Part shown: piece by piece, positions 8,359 through 16,936 of the stretch
How positions within the stretch are numbered: the first letter of the stretch is position 1
Layout: each line of letters starts with the position of its first letter
NCBI GenBank assembly: GCA_900544075.1
Contig: UQTJ01000014.1
Coordinates: forward strand, 1-64,000
Length of the DNA stretch: 64,000 bases
Origin: an uncultured Bacteroides sp.
GTDB taxonomy: Bacteria; Bacteroidota; Bacteroidia; Bacteroidales; Bacteroidaceae
Direction: 5' to 3'
The notes under the pieces: generated by a model
Told to the model about the DNA's origin: nothing
Seen by the model: only the letters and a program-made list of their open reading frames with translations
Databases searched by the model: none
Position numbers and translations under genes: made by a program

Positions 8359-8422
8359 TAACACGAGCGTGTAACGCGCGGAACACGAACGTGTAACGGG
8401 CGGAACACTAGCGTGTAACGCC
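8359..8422. repeat. 22-bp tandem repeat with a palindrome in each unit (3 units)
   Basis: Units start at 8359, 8381 and 8403, exactly 22 bp apart. Each contains AACACGNNCGTGT (the third has AACACTAGCGTGT) followed by a CG-rich spacer. The same family reappears at 29582-29666. The array sits between the 3' ends of convergent transcription units at the right border of the AT-rich island. Confidence 0.9.
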
Positions 8423-8438
8423 AACTATTTCAAGGCAT

Positions 8439-8477
8439 AAAAAAAGCGATGACCGCCCATAAGGAAGCAGTCATCGC
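8439..8477 (-). terminator. Intrinsic terminator of the xpt-permease operon
   Basis: On the minus strand GCGATGAC (8477-8470) pairs with GTCATCGC (8453-8446), and a run of T (plus-strand A run 8439-8445) follows. It lies 25 nt after the permease stop. Confidence 0.85.
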
Positions 8478-8501
8478 ATAATATAGATTTCTAAAAGAGT
8501 A

Positions 8502-9833
8502 TTATTCCTTTATTCTTATCAGGATGTTAGCTAAAATAGCAGTAAGTCCACCGGTAGTAATACCCGAAGAGAAGATGTTCTTCACAGTTTCAGGCAACTG
8601 AGAAAGTATTTCCGGAACAAGCTCAACACTAAGACCGAAAGAGAAGCTCAACGCCATAACCAACGTAGCCTTTCTGTAAATCTTCTGAGAAGCGATAATA
8701 CGTATTCCGGCAGCAGCCACAGTACCGAACATCAGCAGAGTGGCACCTCCAAGTACAGGTTCAGGCATAAGCGAGAACACAAGACCTACAGCAGGGAACA
8801 GCCCTAACAGGATAAGGAATCCTGCAATGAAATATCCCACATAGCGGCTGGCAACTCCGGTAAGCTGAATCATACCGTTGTTCTGAGCGAAAATTGAGTT
8901 AGGGAAAGAGTTGAAGATACCTGCAAGCATAGAGTTGAAACCATCGGCAAGGATACCTCCCGAAGCACGCTTTACGAACTTCTCCCCTTCTACAGGCTCG
9001 CCTGAGATAAGCGAATTGGCAGTCACATCGCCATATGCCTCAATGGCAGTGATAAGATAGACAAGTCCCAGACCGATGATGGCAGAAATATCGAACGAGA
9101 TTCCGTATTTGAAAGGTATAGGAATGTTGAAACCGCCGTAGCTCTGTACTGACGAGAAATCCACCATACCCAAAGCCCATGCAACTACATATCCCACGAG
9201 AAGACCTATAACGATAGAACTCATACGGAGATAGCGGTTTGAGCTGCGGTTGAAGATTATGATAAGCACAAGTACAAGGGCTGCAAGTCCTACATGCTGG
9301 AACGCTCCGAAAGTTCCGTCGTTCTGTGCCGTTACGCCACCTCCACAGGCAGATACACCTACCTTGATAAGGCTCATACCGATAAGGGTCACAACTATAC
9401 CTGACACCAGCGGAGTTATAATCTTACGTGTGTATTTCAGTACGCGGCTGATAAGCATCTCCACAGTAGAGGCTGCTATAGTAGCTCCGAAGATAGAGGA
9501 TAAACCTCCTGTCAGTCCGGCAGAGATGATAGGACCTATAAAAGAGAAACTTGTTCCCTGAATACAGAGGAGTCCGCAACCGATAGGCCCTACTCTCCTA
9601 CACTGTATGAAAGTAGAAACGCCTGATGCGAAAAGCGCCATGGAAACAAGGAAACCTGTTGTCTCGATGTCAAGTCCCAATGCTCCGGCAATGATAAGCG
9701 GAGGAGTGATAATTGCCACGAAGATGGCCAGCAGATGCTGCAGGGCCGCAAAAATGGTATCCTTCAAAGGTGGGCGGTCGTTAAGTCCGTAAATCAGCCC
9801 CTCGCCCGGGGCTACATTCTGTTCATTTTCCAT
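8502..9833 (-). CDS. pbuX: NCS2 family nucleobase permease (probable xanthine permease)
   Basis: A 443-residue inner-membrane protein with many hydrophobic helices of the nucleobase:cation symporter-2 (UraA/XanQ) family. The family signature appears as QNNGMIQLTGVASR (about 310-325), followed by the PEPVLGGATLLMFGTV segment. It lies just downstream of xpt on the same strand, the classic xanthine uptake and salvage pair, so xanthine is the likely substrate; uric acid or another purine is possible. The 93-bp gap between the two genes contains an 8-nt phased repeat. A strong terminator follows. Confidence 0.88.
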   Translation of the reverse strand: MENEQNVAPGEGLIYGLNDRPPLKDTIFAALQHLLAIFVAIITPPLIIAGALGLDIETTGFLVSMALFASGVSTFIQCRRVGPIGCGLLCIQGTSFSFIGPIISAGLTGGLSSIFGATIAASTVEMLISRVLKYTRKIITPLVSGIVVTLIGMSLIKVGVSACGGGVTAQNDGTFGAFQHVGLAALVLVLIIIFNRSSNRYLRMSSIVIGLLVGYVVAWALGMVDFSSVQSYGGFNIPIPFKYGISFDISAIIGLGLVYLITAIEAYGDVTANSLISGEPVEGEKFVKRASGGILADGFNSMLAGIFNSFPNSIFAQNNGMIQLTGVASRYVGYFIAGFLILLGLFPAVGLVFSLMPEPVLGGATLLMFGTVAAAGIRIIASQKIYRKATLVMALSFSFGLSVELVPEILSQLPETVKNIFSSGITTGGLTAILANILIRIKE

Positions 9834-9842
9834 TTGTTTATT

Positions 9843-9930
9843 TGAGTTTTTGAGTTTATGAGTTTATAAGTTTGTAAGTTTATGATGTTATCATAAGCCA
9901 ACTAAAGAACTAAAAAACTAAAGAACTTAC
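9843..9930. repeat. 8-nt phased repeat with inverted arms
   Basis: Left arm: six units of the type TGAGTTTA from 9843 to 9890. Right arm: about three and a half units of the type AACTAAAG from 9900 to 9930. The arms are complementary in phase, so they can fold into a slippery hairpin. It lies between xpt and the permease gene within the operon. Confidence 0.8.
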
Positions 9931-10499
9931 ATTTCTTTTAGAACAATCTTGCAATCGTCAAGACTTTCAATAATCGCAAGCGATTCCACATGTACCCCCA
10001 TACTTCTGAGCTGTTCGCCTCCATGCTGGAATGACTTTTCGATAAGGAATCCCATTCCCACCAACTCGGCACCGGCCTTGTTTACGAGGTCGATAATACC
10101 TTTGGCGGCATTTCCGTTGGCAAGAAAATCGTCGATGAAAAGCACTTTGTCGCCCGGACACAGATAGTCACTGCTTACACAGACATCGTAGTTTCTGTCT
10201 TTTGTGAATGAATAAACCGTAGTGGTAATCATGTTCTCCATTGTGCTTGGTTTCTTCTTCTTGGCAAAAACCACAGGGAGTTCGAGCAAATAGCCCACCA
10301 TAATGGCAGGAGCGATACCACTGGCTTCGATGGTCAGCACTTTGTTAATTTTTGTACTGGCAAAACGCCTTACAAATTCCACCGCCATGGATTTCATCAG
10401 AATAGGGTCCATCTGATGATTGATAAAGTTGTCAACTTTAAGGATACCACCTTCAAAACATTTTCCGTCGCGCAATATCCGTTCCTTCAGTGCTTTCAT
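9927..10499 (-). CDS. xpt: Xanthine phosphoribosyltransferase
   Basis: A 190-residue cytoplasmic enzyme that converts xanthine and PRPP to XMP. The PRPP-binding signature VLFIDDFLANGNA lies at about 124-136, and the C-terminal EKSFQHGG matches the Bacillus-type Xpt family, which is about 190 residues. It is the first gene of the xpt-pbuX operon. No purine riboswitch is visible in the short leader; a normal Bacteroidetes promoter lies at 10546-10579. Confidence 0.93.
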   Translation of the reverse strand: MKALKERILRDGKCFEGGILKVDNFINHQMDPILMKSMAVEFVRRFASTKINKVLTIEASGIAPAIMVGYLLELPVVFAKKKKPSTMENMITTTVYSFTKDRNYDVCVSSDYLCPGDKVLFIDDFLANGNAAKGIIDLVNKAGAELVGMGFLIEKSFQHGGEQLRSMGVHVESLAIIESLDDCKIVLKEM

Positions 10500-10545
10500 A
10501 CTTGCAACTAATAATTAAAAGAGTTTCTAAATGATTTTGAAAGTG

Positions 10546-10579
10546 CAAAATTACAAGAAAATTCTTTTTGTGTTACAAA
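10546..10579 (-). promoter_or_regulatory. Promoter of xpt-pbuX
   Basis: The minus strand has TAATTTTG at 10553-10546 (-7) and TTTG at 10579-10576 (-33), 22 nt apart. The inferred start near 10540 leaves a leader of about 40 nt. Confidence 0.65.
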
Positions 10580-10593
10580 ATAATGACAATATA

Positions 10594-11511
10594 TTATGCA
10601 GAAGTACCAACTAATACTATATCATCGAGGGTTATTACGTTCCAATTGCTTACTTCATTGCCCGTCATAATCAATTTGCCATCGACAAGTCTGAGAGTTA
10701 TCTTATGAAAACTTCCTCCTGAAAAATCTGTTCCCAGACTTGCCTTGGCCTCATATTCCTGCCCGCTACGGATATAGCGTATGGTGAAACTCAGAGAGCT
10801 GTCCAACGAAACAGGATTTATCAGGACTGCTATGTCATGCGAAGGCAAATCCTCTATGGTAAGGACATCACCGCCCGGGCTGCCGGAAGCAATCATTCCT
10901 CCGGAAGCGGAATCAAACGAATATGTATGGGGAGTTACTATTCCTTTGCCCGTAAATGTACATCCTGTTATGGTAAGCGGATTCGACAAATCATCTCCCA
11001 CAACGCTAAGATAAAGAAGCGAATAGACATGTTCCATAGAATTGTCACCGGAGAACGATACTGTTCCGTTGTTATCAGCATAGGACGCCACTACCCTGCC
11101 GACAAGAAAATCCTTTTCGCCGATATCCTCCAGACTGCCGGACTGTTCGGACAAATCAGGCATCGGCACTGCATCAGGTGTCACTCCGGAAACTTCATCG
11201 CATGGATAATAGGCCAGAAACTCAAAATCATCCGTACGGTTCTCCCACTCTACTGATACGGAGGATACCCAACGCGAGTTCTGATATGACCACATCACAG
11301 GAGTATTCCCCGGCAGGACGAACATACCCAACTTATCGCCACCGGAGAATGTGACCGTTCCATCTGTTTCTGTAACGGTTTTAGTCTGCGATTTACCTCC
11401 AACTTCTACAAAAAGCCTTACAGCCATATCATCTTCAGCCGATTCTGACTGCTTGTCGCACGAAACGCAGAAAAGTAAAAACAGTACGGGTAGAATATAT
11501 CTTTCAATCAT
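10594..11511 (-). CDS. Fimbrillin-like lipoprotein (Mfa-like family)
   Basis: A 305-residue protein. The N-terminal lipoprotein signal ends in the lipobox LFCVSC, with the lipidated Cys at residue 18. The mature part has TKTVTETDGTVTFSGGDKLGMFV, FLAYYPCDE and a closing WNVITL, typical of the Bacteroidetes fimbrillin/Mfa-like superfamily with two beta-sandwich domains. These proteins form the stalk or tip subunits of surface pili after lipid export and protease cleavage. It stands alone, without other pilus genes, so it could be an accessory subunit or a solitary surface protein. Confidence 0.8.
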   Translation of the reverse strand: MIERYILPVLFLLFCVSCDKQSESAEDDMAVRLFVEVGGKSQTKTVTETDGTVTFSGGDKLGMFVLPGNTPVMWSYQNSRWVSSVSVEWENRTDDFEFLAYYPCDEVSGVTPDAVPMPDLSEQSGSLEDIGEKDFLVGRVVASYADNNGTVSFSGDNSMEHVYSLLYLSVVGDDLSNPLTITGCTFTGKGIVTPHTYSFDSASGGMIASGSPGGDVLTIEDLPSHDIAVLINPVSLDSSLSFTIRYIRSGQEYEAKASLGTDFSGGSFHKITLRLVDGKLIMTGNEVSNWNVITLDDIVLVGTSA

Positions 11512-11611
11512 AAAATAATCTGTTTGTAATATTCAAACTCCAAAACATATGCAATGTACCACTTCGTATAAGAAAAAAACACTATAATTTAATATTCTGA
11601 ATATTATTGCT

Positions 11612-11619
11612 TACATTTG
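11612..11619 (+). promoter_or_regulatory. Promoter -7 element of the alkaline phosphatase gene
   Basis: TACATTTG matches TAnnTTTG exactly. A TTTA about 20 nt upstream is a weak -33 element. The start would be near 11626, about 20 nt before the ATG. No pho-box type repeat was recognised. Confidence 0.6.
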
Positions 11620-11645
11620 TTCGAATAAAAAACTAAACATATCAT

Positions 11646-13067
11646 ATGAAAAAATTCAATCTTTTATTTGCTCTTGTATTGCTTTCGTGCAATTGGAGCT
11701 TTGCGCAACAGGCCAAATATGTATTTTATTTCATTGGCGACGGAATGGGTGTAAATCAGGTTCAGGGAACAGAGCTTTTCCAGGGTGAACTCAAAGGAGA
11801 AATAGGTATCTCTCCGCTATGCTTTACACAATTCCCGGTATCTACAGTGGCTACTACATTTTCTGCCACCAACGGTGTGACGGACTCGGCAGCCGCCGGA
11901 ACCGCCTTAGCTACAGGAAACAAGACCAAAAACGGTGCTATAGGAGTATTGAAAGACTTGGAAACACCGGTAAACAGTGTTGCCGTATGGGCAAAAAACA
12001 GTGGCAGAAGAGTCGGTATCGCAACAAGTGTCAGTGTAGACCATGCTACTCCTGCTGCTTTCTATGCTCACGAAGCCGGACGAAGCAGCTATTATAATAT
12101 AGGTGCCGACCTGTACAAAGCCGGATTTGATTTCTACGCAGGTTCAGACTTTGTAGAACCGGAAAACAAAAAAGACAAAAACGCTAAAAACCTCTACAAG
12201 ATGGCCGACGAATATGGTTACTGCATAGCCAGAGGTTATAATGAATATACAAAGGAAAGCGACAAAGCTGACAAAATGATTCTTTTCCAGAGCAAGGAAG
12301 CATCGGAGAAAGACAGAAGCGCTATTCCATATGCTATTGACAGAACAGAAAAGGATTTGTCGCTCGAGGATATCACACGTTCTGCCATCGACTTCCTGTC
12401 GAAGGATATGAGCAAGGGGTTCTTCCTGATGGTAGAGGGCGGAAAAATAGACTGGGCTTGCCACAGCAATGATGCGGCAACAGCTTTCCGCGAGGTACAG
12501 GATTTCGACAATGCAATCAAAATAGCTTATGAATTCTACAAGCAACATCCGGAAGAAACTCTTATAGTAGTGACTGCCGACCATGAAACAGGCGGTATAG
12601 TATTGGGTACAGGACAATACAAGCTCAACCTGAAAGCTCTCGAAAACCAGGAAATGAGCGAAAGCGGATTCACAAAGGTACTGAATGCTATGCGCAAGAA
12701 ATACAAAAACAATGTTCCATGGGAAGTTGTAAAAGAATCATTGGAAGAGAATTTCGGCTTCTGGGATGAAATAAAGCTGACCGAGAAACAGGAGGAACGT
12801 CTTTTAAGTGTCTATGAAAAGACTCTGAAAGGCCAGAAGGCAAAAATGGAGAAAAGCGAATATGCACAGGATGAAGCTCTTGCAGCGGAAGCTAAACGTA
12901 TAATAAGCGAAACTGCCCTCATAGGATGGACCAGCGGCGGACACTCGGCCGGATATGTACCTGTATTTGCCATCGGGACCGGGGCCGGAAACTTCAGCGG
13001 CAGACTGGATAACACTCAGATTCCGGCACTGATAGCGAAAGCTGCCGGATATACTGTAGAGAAATAA
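11646..13067 (+). CDS. Alkaline phosphatase (PhoA family)
   Basis: A 473-residue protein with a signal peptide ending near SFAQQ (about residue 21), hence periplasmic. It carries the metal-binding FIGDGMGVNQVQ motif (about 30-41), the nucleophile region TDSAAAGTALATGNKT (about 79-94, serine in DSAA), HDA-type ligands (SNDAATAFREV) and TADHETGG. The C-terminal WTSGGHSAGYVPVFA supplies the last zinc histidine. It hydrolyses phosphomonoesters to release phosphate. The gene is monocistronic, and an 11-bp phased inverted repeat follows its stop codon. Confidence 0.93.
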   Translation: MKKFNLLFALVLLSCNWSFAQQAKYVFYFIGDGMGVNQVQGTELFQGELKGEIGISPLCFTQFPVSTVATTFSATNGVTDSAAAGTALATGNKTKNGAIGVLKDLETPVNSVAVWAKNSGRRVGIATSVSVDHATPAAFYAHEAGRSSYYNIGADLYKAGFDFYAGSDFVEPENKKDKNAKNLYKMADEYGYCIARGYNEYTKESDKADKMILFQSKEASEKDRSAIPYAIDRTEKDLSLEDITRSAIDFLSKDMSKGFFLMVEGGKIDWACHSNDAATAFREVQDFDNAIKIAYEFYKQHPEETLIVVTADHETGGIVLGTGQYKLNLKALENQEMSESGFTKVLNAMRKKYKNNVPWEVVKESLEENFGFWDEIKLTEKQEERLLSVYEKTLKGQKAKMEKSEYAQDEALAAEAKRIISETALIGWTSGGHSAGYVPVFAIGTGAGNFSGRLDNTQIPALIAKAAGYTVEK

Positions 13068-13070
13068 ATG

Positions 13071-13141
13071 TTCATCAGCCGTTCGCCAACCGTTCAGTAA
13101 ACATTCACTGAACAACCGGTGAACGGCTGATAAACTATAAT
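13071..13141. repeat. 11-bp phased repeat with inverted arms; probable two-way terminator
   Basis: Right-handed units start TTC at 13071, 13082, 13093 and 13104 (TTCATCAGCCG type). Opposite units TGAAC start at 13109 and 13120, then TAAAC at 13131. The whole forms a long imperfect hairpin between two convergent genes. The same architecture occurs at 37078-37152 and 49701-49856. Confidence 0.85.
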
Positions 13142-13147
13142 CACGGG

Positions 13148-13873
13148 TTATTCAAACGTGAAATAATGGCTTAGTCTGCTTATATCCGCGTCGGAAAATT
13201 CCTTGAACATAGATATCTGTGACATCCCGCTGATGCGTCCGCGTTTGCGTCTGAAATCGACAATTGCCTTTGCCTTATGGAAATCCATATACGGATGGGA
13301 ACGCAATTCTTCTATACTTGCTTTATTGACATTTATCTTACGGAATACATCTGATTTCACCTGAAACCACACGAGTAAAGTCGAGTCTACATATTTTACC
13401 TCAAGAAGCTGTCCGACATCATAAAAACCTCCCAAACGGTTTCTGTAACTTACTATATTTTTGGAAATGACTCTTCCTATACCGGGTATCTTCTTCAGGA
13501 TTGAAGTGTCAGCACTGTTCACATCTATGACAATTCCGGCAGAGTATTTTTCCTGTTTGGGAAATCTCAATGAGTCTTTCTTTGGCTTCCTTGCCTCATA
13601 CACAACGGTATCCGGGGATTTCTTTTTCTCAAATGCTTTCCACTCATTCTTTCTGTAAGTCCTATTCTTATAATTCCGTTCGCGTTCCTGCCTTTCCTTT
13701 TCAATCTTACAATAAAGGGAGTCGGCTATGAGCAATGGTTCTGCTGCAATTTCCACCTTGTCCTTGTTCGCCTTCTCTCCTACCAGCAGAAACAGAAGCA
13801 AAACAAGGACAATCAGCAACAGCACAATAACCCTGCGCTGACTGCGTGTATAGAAGAACCAGTCTTTCCACAT
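13148..13873 (-). CDS. Membrane-anchored helix-hairpin-helix (ComEA-like) protein
   Basis: A 241-residue protein. A single transmembrane helix (VIVLLLIVLVLLLFLLVG, about 15-32) is followed by a basic linker and two helix-hairpin-helix modules: IDVNSADTSILKKIPGIGRVISKNIVSYR and, later, INVNKASIEELRSHPYMDFHKAKAIVDFR. The HhH pairs resemble ComEA, which binds DNA during uptake. Here the anchor and tandem HhH suggest a DNA-binding envelope protein; a role in natural uptake is inference. It lies 15 nt downstream of the NSS transporter gene on the same strand and is probably co-transcribed with it. Confidence 0.8.
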   Translation of the reverse strand: MWKDWFFYTRSQRRVIVLLLIVLVLLLFLLVGEKANKDKVEIAAEPLLIADSLYCKIEKERQERERNYKNRTYRKNEWKAFEKKKSPDTVVYEARKPKKDSLRFPKQEKYSAGIVIDVNSADTSILKKIPGIGRVISKNIVSYRNRLGGFYDVGQLLEVKYVDSTLLVWFQVKSDVFRKINVNKASIEELRSHPYMDFHKAKAIVDFRRKRGRISGMSQISMFKEFSDADISRLSHYFTFE

Positions 13874-13888
13874 ATCGAGAATTATCAG

Positions 13889-15256
13889 TTAGAATAATCC
13901 CAATTCATTGAGGAAGATAAGCATTATGCCCAAAGGTGCTATAAACTTCAGAATAAAGATATACAGAGGATAATATGTAGGTTTCAAAGCACCATAGTTG
14001 GTAGCTTCTCCCTTGACAACAGCCTTATTGAGCACCCAGCCTACAAAAATAGCAGACAGCATACCGGAAACGGGAAGCATGATTTTTGCAGTCAGATAAT
14101 CGAGGGCATCGAAGAAATTCATACCTGCTATCTTGAATCCGCTCCATTCGCCCAATGCCAATGATGAAACCACACCTATCGTCCAGCAGCCTAAAGATAC
14201 TATAGTAGCTGCTCTTCCTCGCGTAAGACCGAACTTTTCGTGAAGAAATGCTGTAGATACTTCATGAAGCGAAATGGTTGATGTCAGTGCTGCCAGTGCA
14301 AGAAGCAGATAGAAAGCCATGGCACATACAATAGCAAGGAACGGTACTGCGGAAAATGCCTGCTGGAAGACATTCGGCAAAGTTATGAATATCAGCGAAG
14401 GACCTGAACCCGGATTTATACCTACGGAAAATGCTGCAGGGAAAATGATAATGCCTGCCAGAATAGCTACAAAGGTATCTATTATACCTACGCTCATCGC
14501 AGTGTGGCCAAGTCGCGTCTCCTTGCCGAAATATGAAGCATAAGTGGACAGACATCCCATACCAAGGCTCATGGAGAAGAAAGCCTGCCCCATAGCACCG
14601 AGAAAGACCTCAGGAGTCACCTTACTGAAATCAGGCTTGAAAAGGAATTCCAGTCCCTTCTCCGCTCCGGGAAGGGTAACGGAACATATCGCCAAAAGAA
14701 CAACCAGAATAAAAAGTACAGGCATCAGAACCTTGGAAGAACGCTCGATACCATTCTTTACTCCCTTCACTATCACAATGTGGGTAAGAAGCATGAAAAC
14801 CGTAAGCCATATTATCGGACGCAAGGGGTCGGAAGAAAACTCATTGAACATGGCTATAAATCCTTCGGCATTCTTACCTTCGAATCCTCCTATGGCTGCC
14901 TGGAGCAGATACTCCAAGGTCCATCCTGCCACAACCGAATAATATCCCAATATAAGAAAACCGGTAAGTACACCAAGGTAGCCTACCCACTTCCATTTCG
15001 TTCCCGGTGCCAATACACTGAACGAACCTCCTGTACTTGCCTTTGCGCTACGGCCTATGGTAAACTCTGCCACCATAATAGGCAGACCGAATATAAATAT
15101 ACATCCCAAATATATAAGAATGAAAGCTGCACCACCGTGATTGCCTGCCTCGTATGGGAATCGCCATATATTACCCAATCCCACTGCCGAACCTGCCGCC
15201 GCCAATATCGCTCCCAATTTACTTCCAAAACTAACTCTGTCCTGATGATGTTGCAT
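13889..15256 (-). CDS. Sodium-dependent transporter, NSS (SNF) family
   Basis: A 455-residue membrane protein with about 12 hydrophobic helices. The N-terminal GSKLGAILAAAGSAVGLGNI and WRFPYEAGNHGGAAF block is the NSS signature that forms the sodium and substrate sites (as in LeuT and MhsT). It imports an amino acid or related compound with Na+; the exact substrate is not predictable. It is divergent from the VanZ gene, with a -7 element at 15298-15305, and is followed by the HhH gene. Confidence 0.9.
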   Translation of the reverse strand: MQHHQDRVSFGSKLGAILAAAGSAVGLGNIWRFPYEAGNHGGAAFILIYLGCIFIFGLPIMVAEFTIGRSAKASTGGSFSVLAPGTKWKWVGYLGVLTGFLILGYYSVVAGWTLEYLLQAAIGGFEGKNAEGFIAMFNEFSSDPLRPIIWLTVFMLLTHIVIVKGVKNGIERSSKVLMPVLFILVVLLAICSVTLPGAEKGLEFLFKPDFSKVTPEVFLGAMGQAFFSMSLGMGCLSTYASYFGKETRLGHTAMSVGIIDTFVAILAGIIIFPAAFSVGINPGSGPSLIFITLPNVFQQAFSAVPFLAIVCAMAFYLLLALAALTSTISLHEVSTAFLHEKFGLTRGRAATIVSLGCWTIGVVSSLALGEWSGFKIAGMNFFDALDYLTAKIMLPVSGMLSAIFVGWVLNKAVVKGEATNYGALKPTYYPLYIFILKFIAPLGIMLIFLNELGLF

Positions 15257-15297
15257 AAAAAAACATATTAAATGATAAATAGAACTGTTTTACGGCA

Positions 15298-15325
15298 CAA
15301 ATGTACGAAAAATATCATATTTTTG
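15298..15325. promoter_or_regulatory. Divergent promoters for the NSS transporter and the VanZ gene
   Basis: The minus strand reads TACATTTG at 15305-15298, for the transporter. The plus strand reads TATTTTTG at 15318-15325, for VanZ. Both fit TAnnTTTG. The plus-strand start near 15331 lies downstream of the ATG at 15301, which supports ATG 15349 as the VanZ start. Confidence 0.55.
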
Positions 15326-15348
15326 GCGAGAAAATTAATATTTATAAC

Positions 15349-15744
15349 ATGATTACATATTTAAAGCGTTATCCGCTGTCTATTTTAGTAATAGCAGCAA
15401 TATTGTATCTGTCGTTTTTCAAACCACCGCAGACATCCATCAGCGAGATAAAGAATATAGACAAAGTGGTTCATATATGCATGTACGGAGGTCTGACCGT
15501 AATACTGTGGTCTGAACATCTCAGACAGCATTTGCCTATAATATGGAAACACCTGATAATAGGTGGAGTAATATGTCCTATCATAATGAGCGGACTTATC
15601 GAAATAGGTCAGGCCACACTCACAGAGACAAGAGGTGGCGACTGGATGGATTTTCTGGCAAATATCACCGGAGTAGTATTGGGAAGCATCTTCAGCTATT
15701 ATGTATTGCGCCCATACATATGGAAGAAACGTAAAAACAGATAA
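15349..15744 (+). CDS. VanZ-like family membrane protein
   Basis: The start at ATG 15349 (MITYLKRYPLSILV) is preferred because the -7 element at 15318-15325 leaves the upstream ATG outside the transcript. The product is 131 residues with about four hydrophobic helices and the VanZ family features DKVVHICMYGGLTVILW and EIGQATLTETRGGDWMDFLANITGVVLG. In enterococci VanZ lowers teicoplanin binding; in Bacteroidetes these short proteins have no proven role. The gene is monocistronic and ends at a strong two-way terminator. Confidence 0.8.
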   Translation: MITYLKRYPLSILVIAAILYLSFFKPPQTSISEIKNIDKVVHICMYGGLTVILWSEHLRQHLPIIWKHLIIGGVICPIIMSGLIEIGQATLTETRGGDWMDFLANITGVVLGSIFSYYVLRPYIWKKRKNR

Positions 15745-15759
15745 TTAAGGATATAAAGA

Positions 15760-15803
15760 AAGTGCTCATCAGACAATGTCAATACAAAACCTGATGAGCA
15801 CTT
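15760..15803. terminator. Bidirectional terminator between VanZ and the glucokinase gene
   Basis: AAGTGCTCATCAG (15760-15772) pairs perfectly over 13 bp with 15791-15803. It serves two convergent genes. Confidence 0.75.
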
Positions 15804-15822
15804 GAAATATAAGAAGAAATCT

Positions 15823-16797
15823 TTAGTCTTCCTTAACTTCCCAACCTAATGCACTTGCACCGAGAACGGCAGCATCGGCATCCTTAAGCTGTGAAAGCAA
15901 CAGTTTAGTCTTGCCGGCATAAATCTTAAGGACATTTTCATCCATAGCTTTCTGGATAGGCTTCATAATAAAATCACCAGCCTTGGCAAGACCACCGAAA
16001 AGGATGATGGCTTCCGGACTTGAGAATGCAATAAAGTCAGCCAAAGCTCTACCGAGAATATTTCCTGTATATTCGAAAATATCCTGAGCAAGTTTATCGC
16101 CTTTGATTGCAGCGTCATATACATCCTTTGAAACAATTTCTTCTGCAGGAATTTCTCTAAGCAAACTTGGTTCAGAACGTGCTACAAGGAATTCGCGTGC
16201 TGTACGTGCAACACCTGTAGCAGAGCAATAAGTTTCAAGACACCCCTTGCGTCCACATCCGCAGATACGACCGTCGCGTTCTACAATCACGTGACCAAGC
16301 TCACCGGCAAAACCATCGTGGCCATATACCAGCTGGCCGTTTACTACGATACCGCTACCTACACCTGTACCAAGTGTAATCATGATGAAATCTCTCAATC
16401 CGCGTGCAGCGCCATAAGTCATTTCACCGATTGCAGCTGCATTGGCATCGTTTGTAAGAGCTGTAGGGATTCCCAACTTGTCTTCAAACATGGCAGCCAA
16501 AGGAATAACTCCCTTCCAAGGAAGATTAGGAGCAAACTCGATAGTTCCTTTATAATAGTTACCGTTAGGCGCACCTACACCCATTCCTTTAAACTTCTCA
16601 GCACCGCCAAACTGCTGCAAAAGAGGGATAAGCTTTTTGCAAACAGCATCTACATATGCTTCTATTTCATCGTATTCCTGAGTTTTGATTGAATCGGAGG
16701 CCAAAACATTTCCACGAGAATCGACTACACCGAACACGGTATTAGTACCGCCGATGTCCATACCAACCACATAGGGTTTTTCCATATTTACAGTCAT
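15823..16797 (-). CDS. glk: ROK family glucokinase
   Basis: A 324-residue cytoplasmic sugar kinase. The ATP-binding motif VGMDIGGTNTVFGVVD starts near residue 12. The ROK signature with the zinc-binding segment GHVIVERDGRICGCGRKGCLE lies near 180-200 and includes the CGC...C cysteines and the ExGH histidine. It most likely phosphorylates glucose to glucose-6-phosphate; other hexoses are possible in this family. The start MTVNMEKPY has a second ATG four codons in, which could be the real start. It is monocistronic with a well-formed promoter. Confidence 0.9.
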   Translation of the reverse strand: MTVNMEKPYVVGMDIGGTNTVFGVVDSRGNVLASDSIKTQEYDEIEAYVDAVCKKLIPLLQQFGGAEKFKGMGVGAPNGNYYKGTIEFAPNLPWKGVIPLAAMFEDKLGIPTALTNDANAAAIGEMTYGAARGLRDFIMITLGTGVGSGIVVNGQLVYGHDGFAGELGHVIVERDGRICGCGRKGCLETYCSATGVARTAREFLVARSEPSLLREIPAEEIVSKDVYDAAIKGDKLAQDIFEYTGNILGRALADFIAFSSPEAIILFGGLAKAGDFIMKPIQKAMDENVLKIYAGKTKLLLSQLKDADAAVLGASALGWEVKED

Positions 16798-16828
16798 GAC
16801 ATTTATTGTTTAGGGTTAATTATTGAGA

Positions 16829-16860
16829 CAAAAATATACAATTGGCAATAATCACGCAAA
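16829..16860 (-). promoter_or_regulatory. Promoter of the glucokinase gene
   Basis: The minus strand has TATTTTTG at 16836-16829 (-7) and TTTG at 16860-16857 (-33), with a 20-nt spacer, a good Bacteroidetes sigma-ABfr type promoter. Confidence 0.7.
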
Positions 16861-16936
16861 TTTTTCAAATAAATATTAATCCGAATATATAAGTTTTTTC
16901 ATAATTTAGCCGCGTTTTTATCAACCAACTGACAAA

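Noticed and set aside
8359..8422. CRISPR array
   Set aside because: The period is 22 bp with spacers of only about 9-10 bp that are themselves similar, and no cas genes are present.
10500..10593. Purine riboswitch ahead of xpt
   Set aside because: The leader is only about 40 nt and lacks the three-way junction core.
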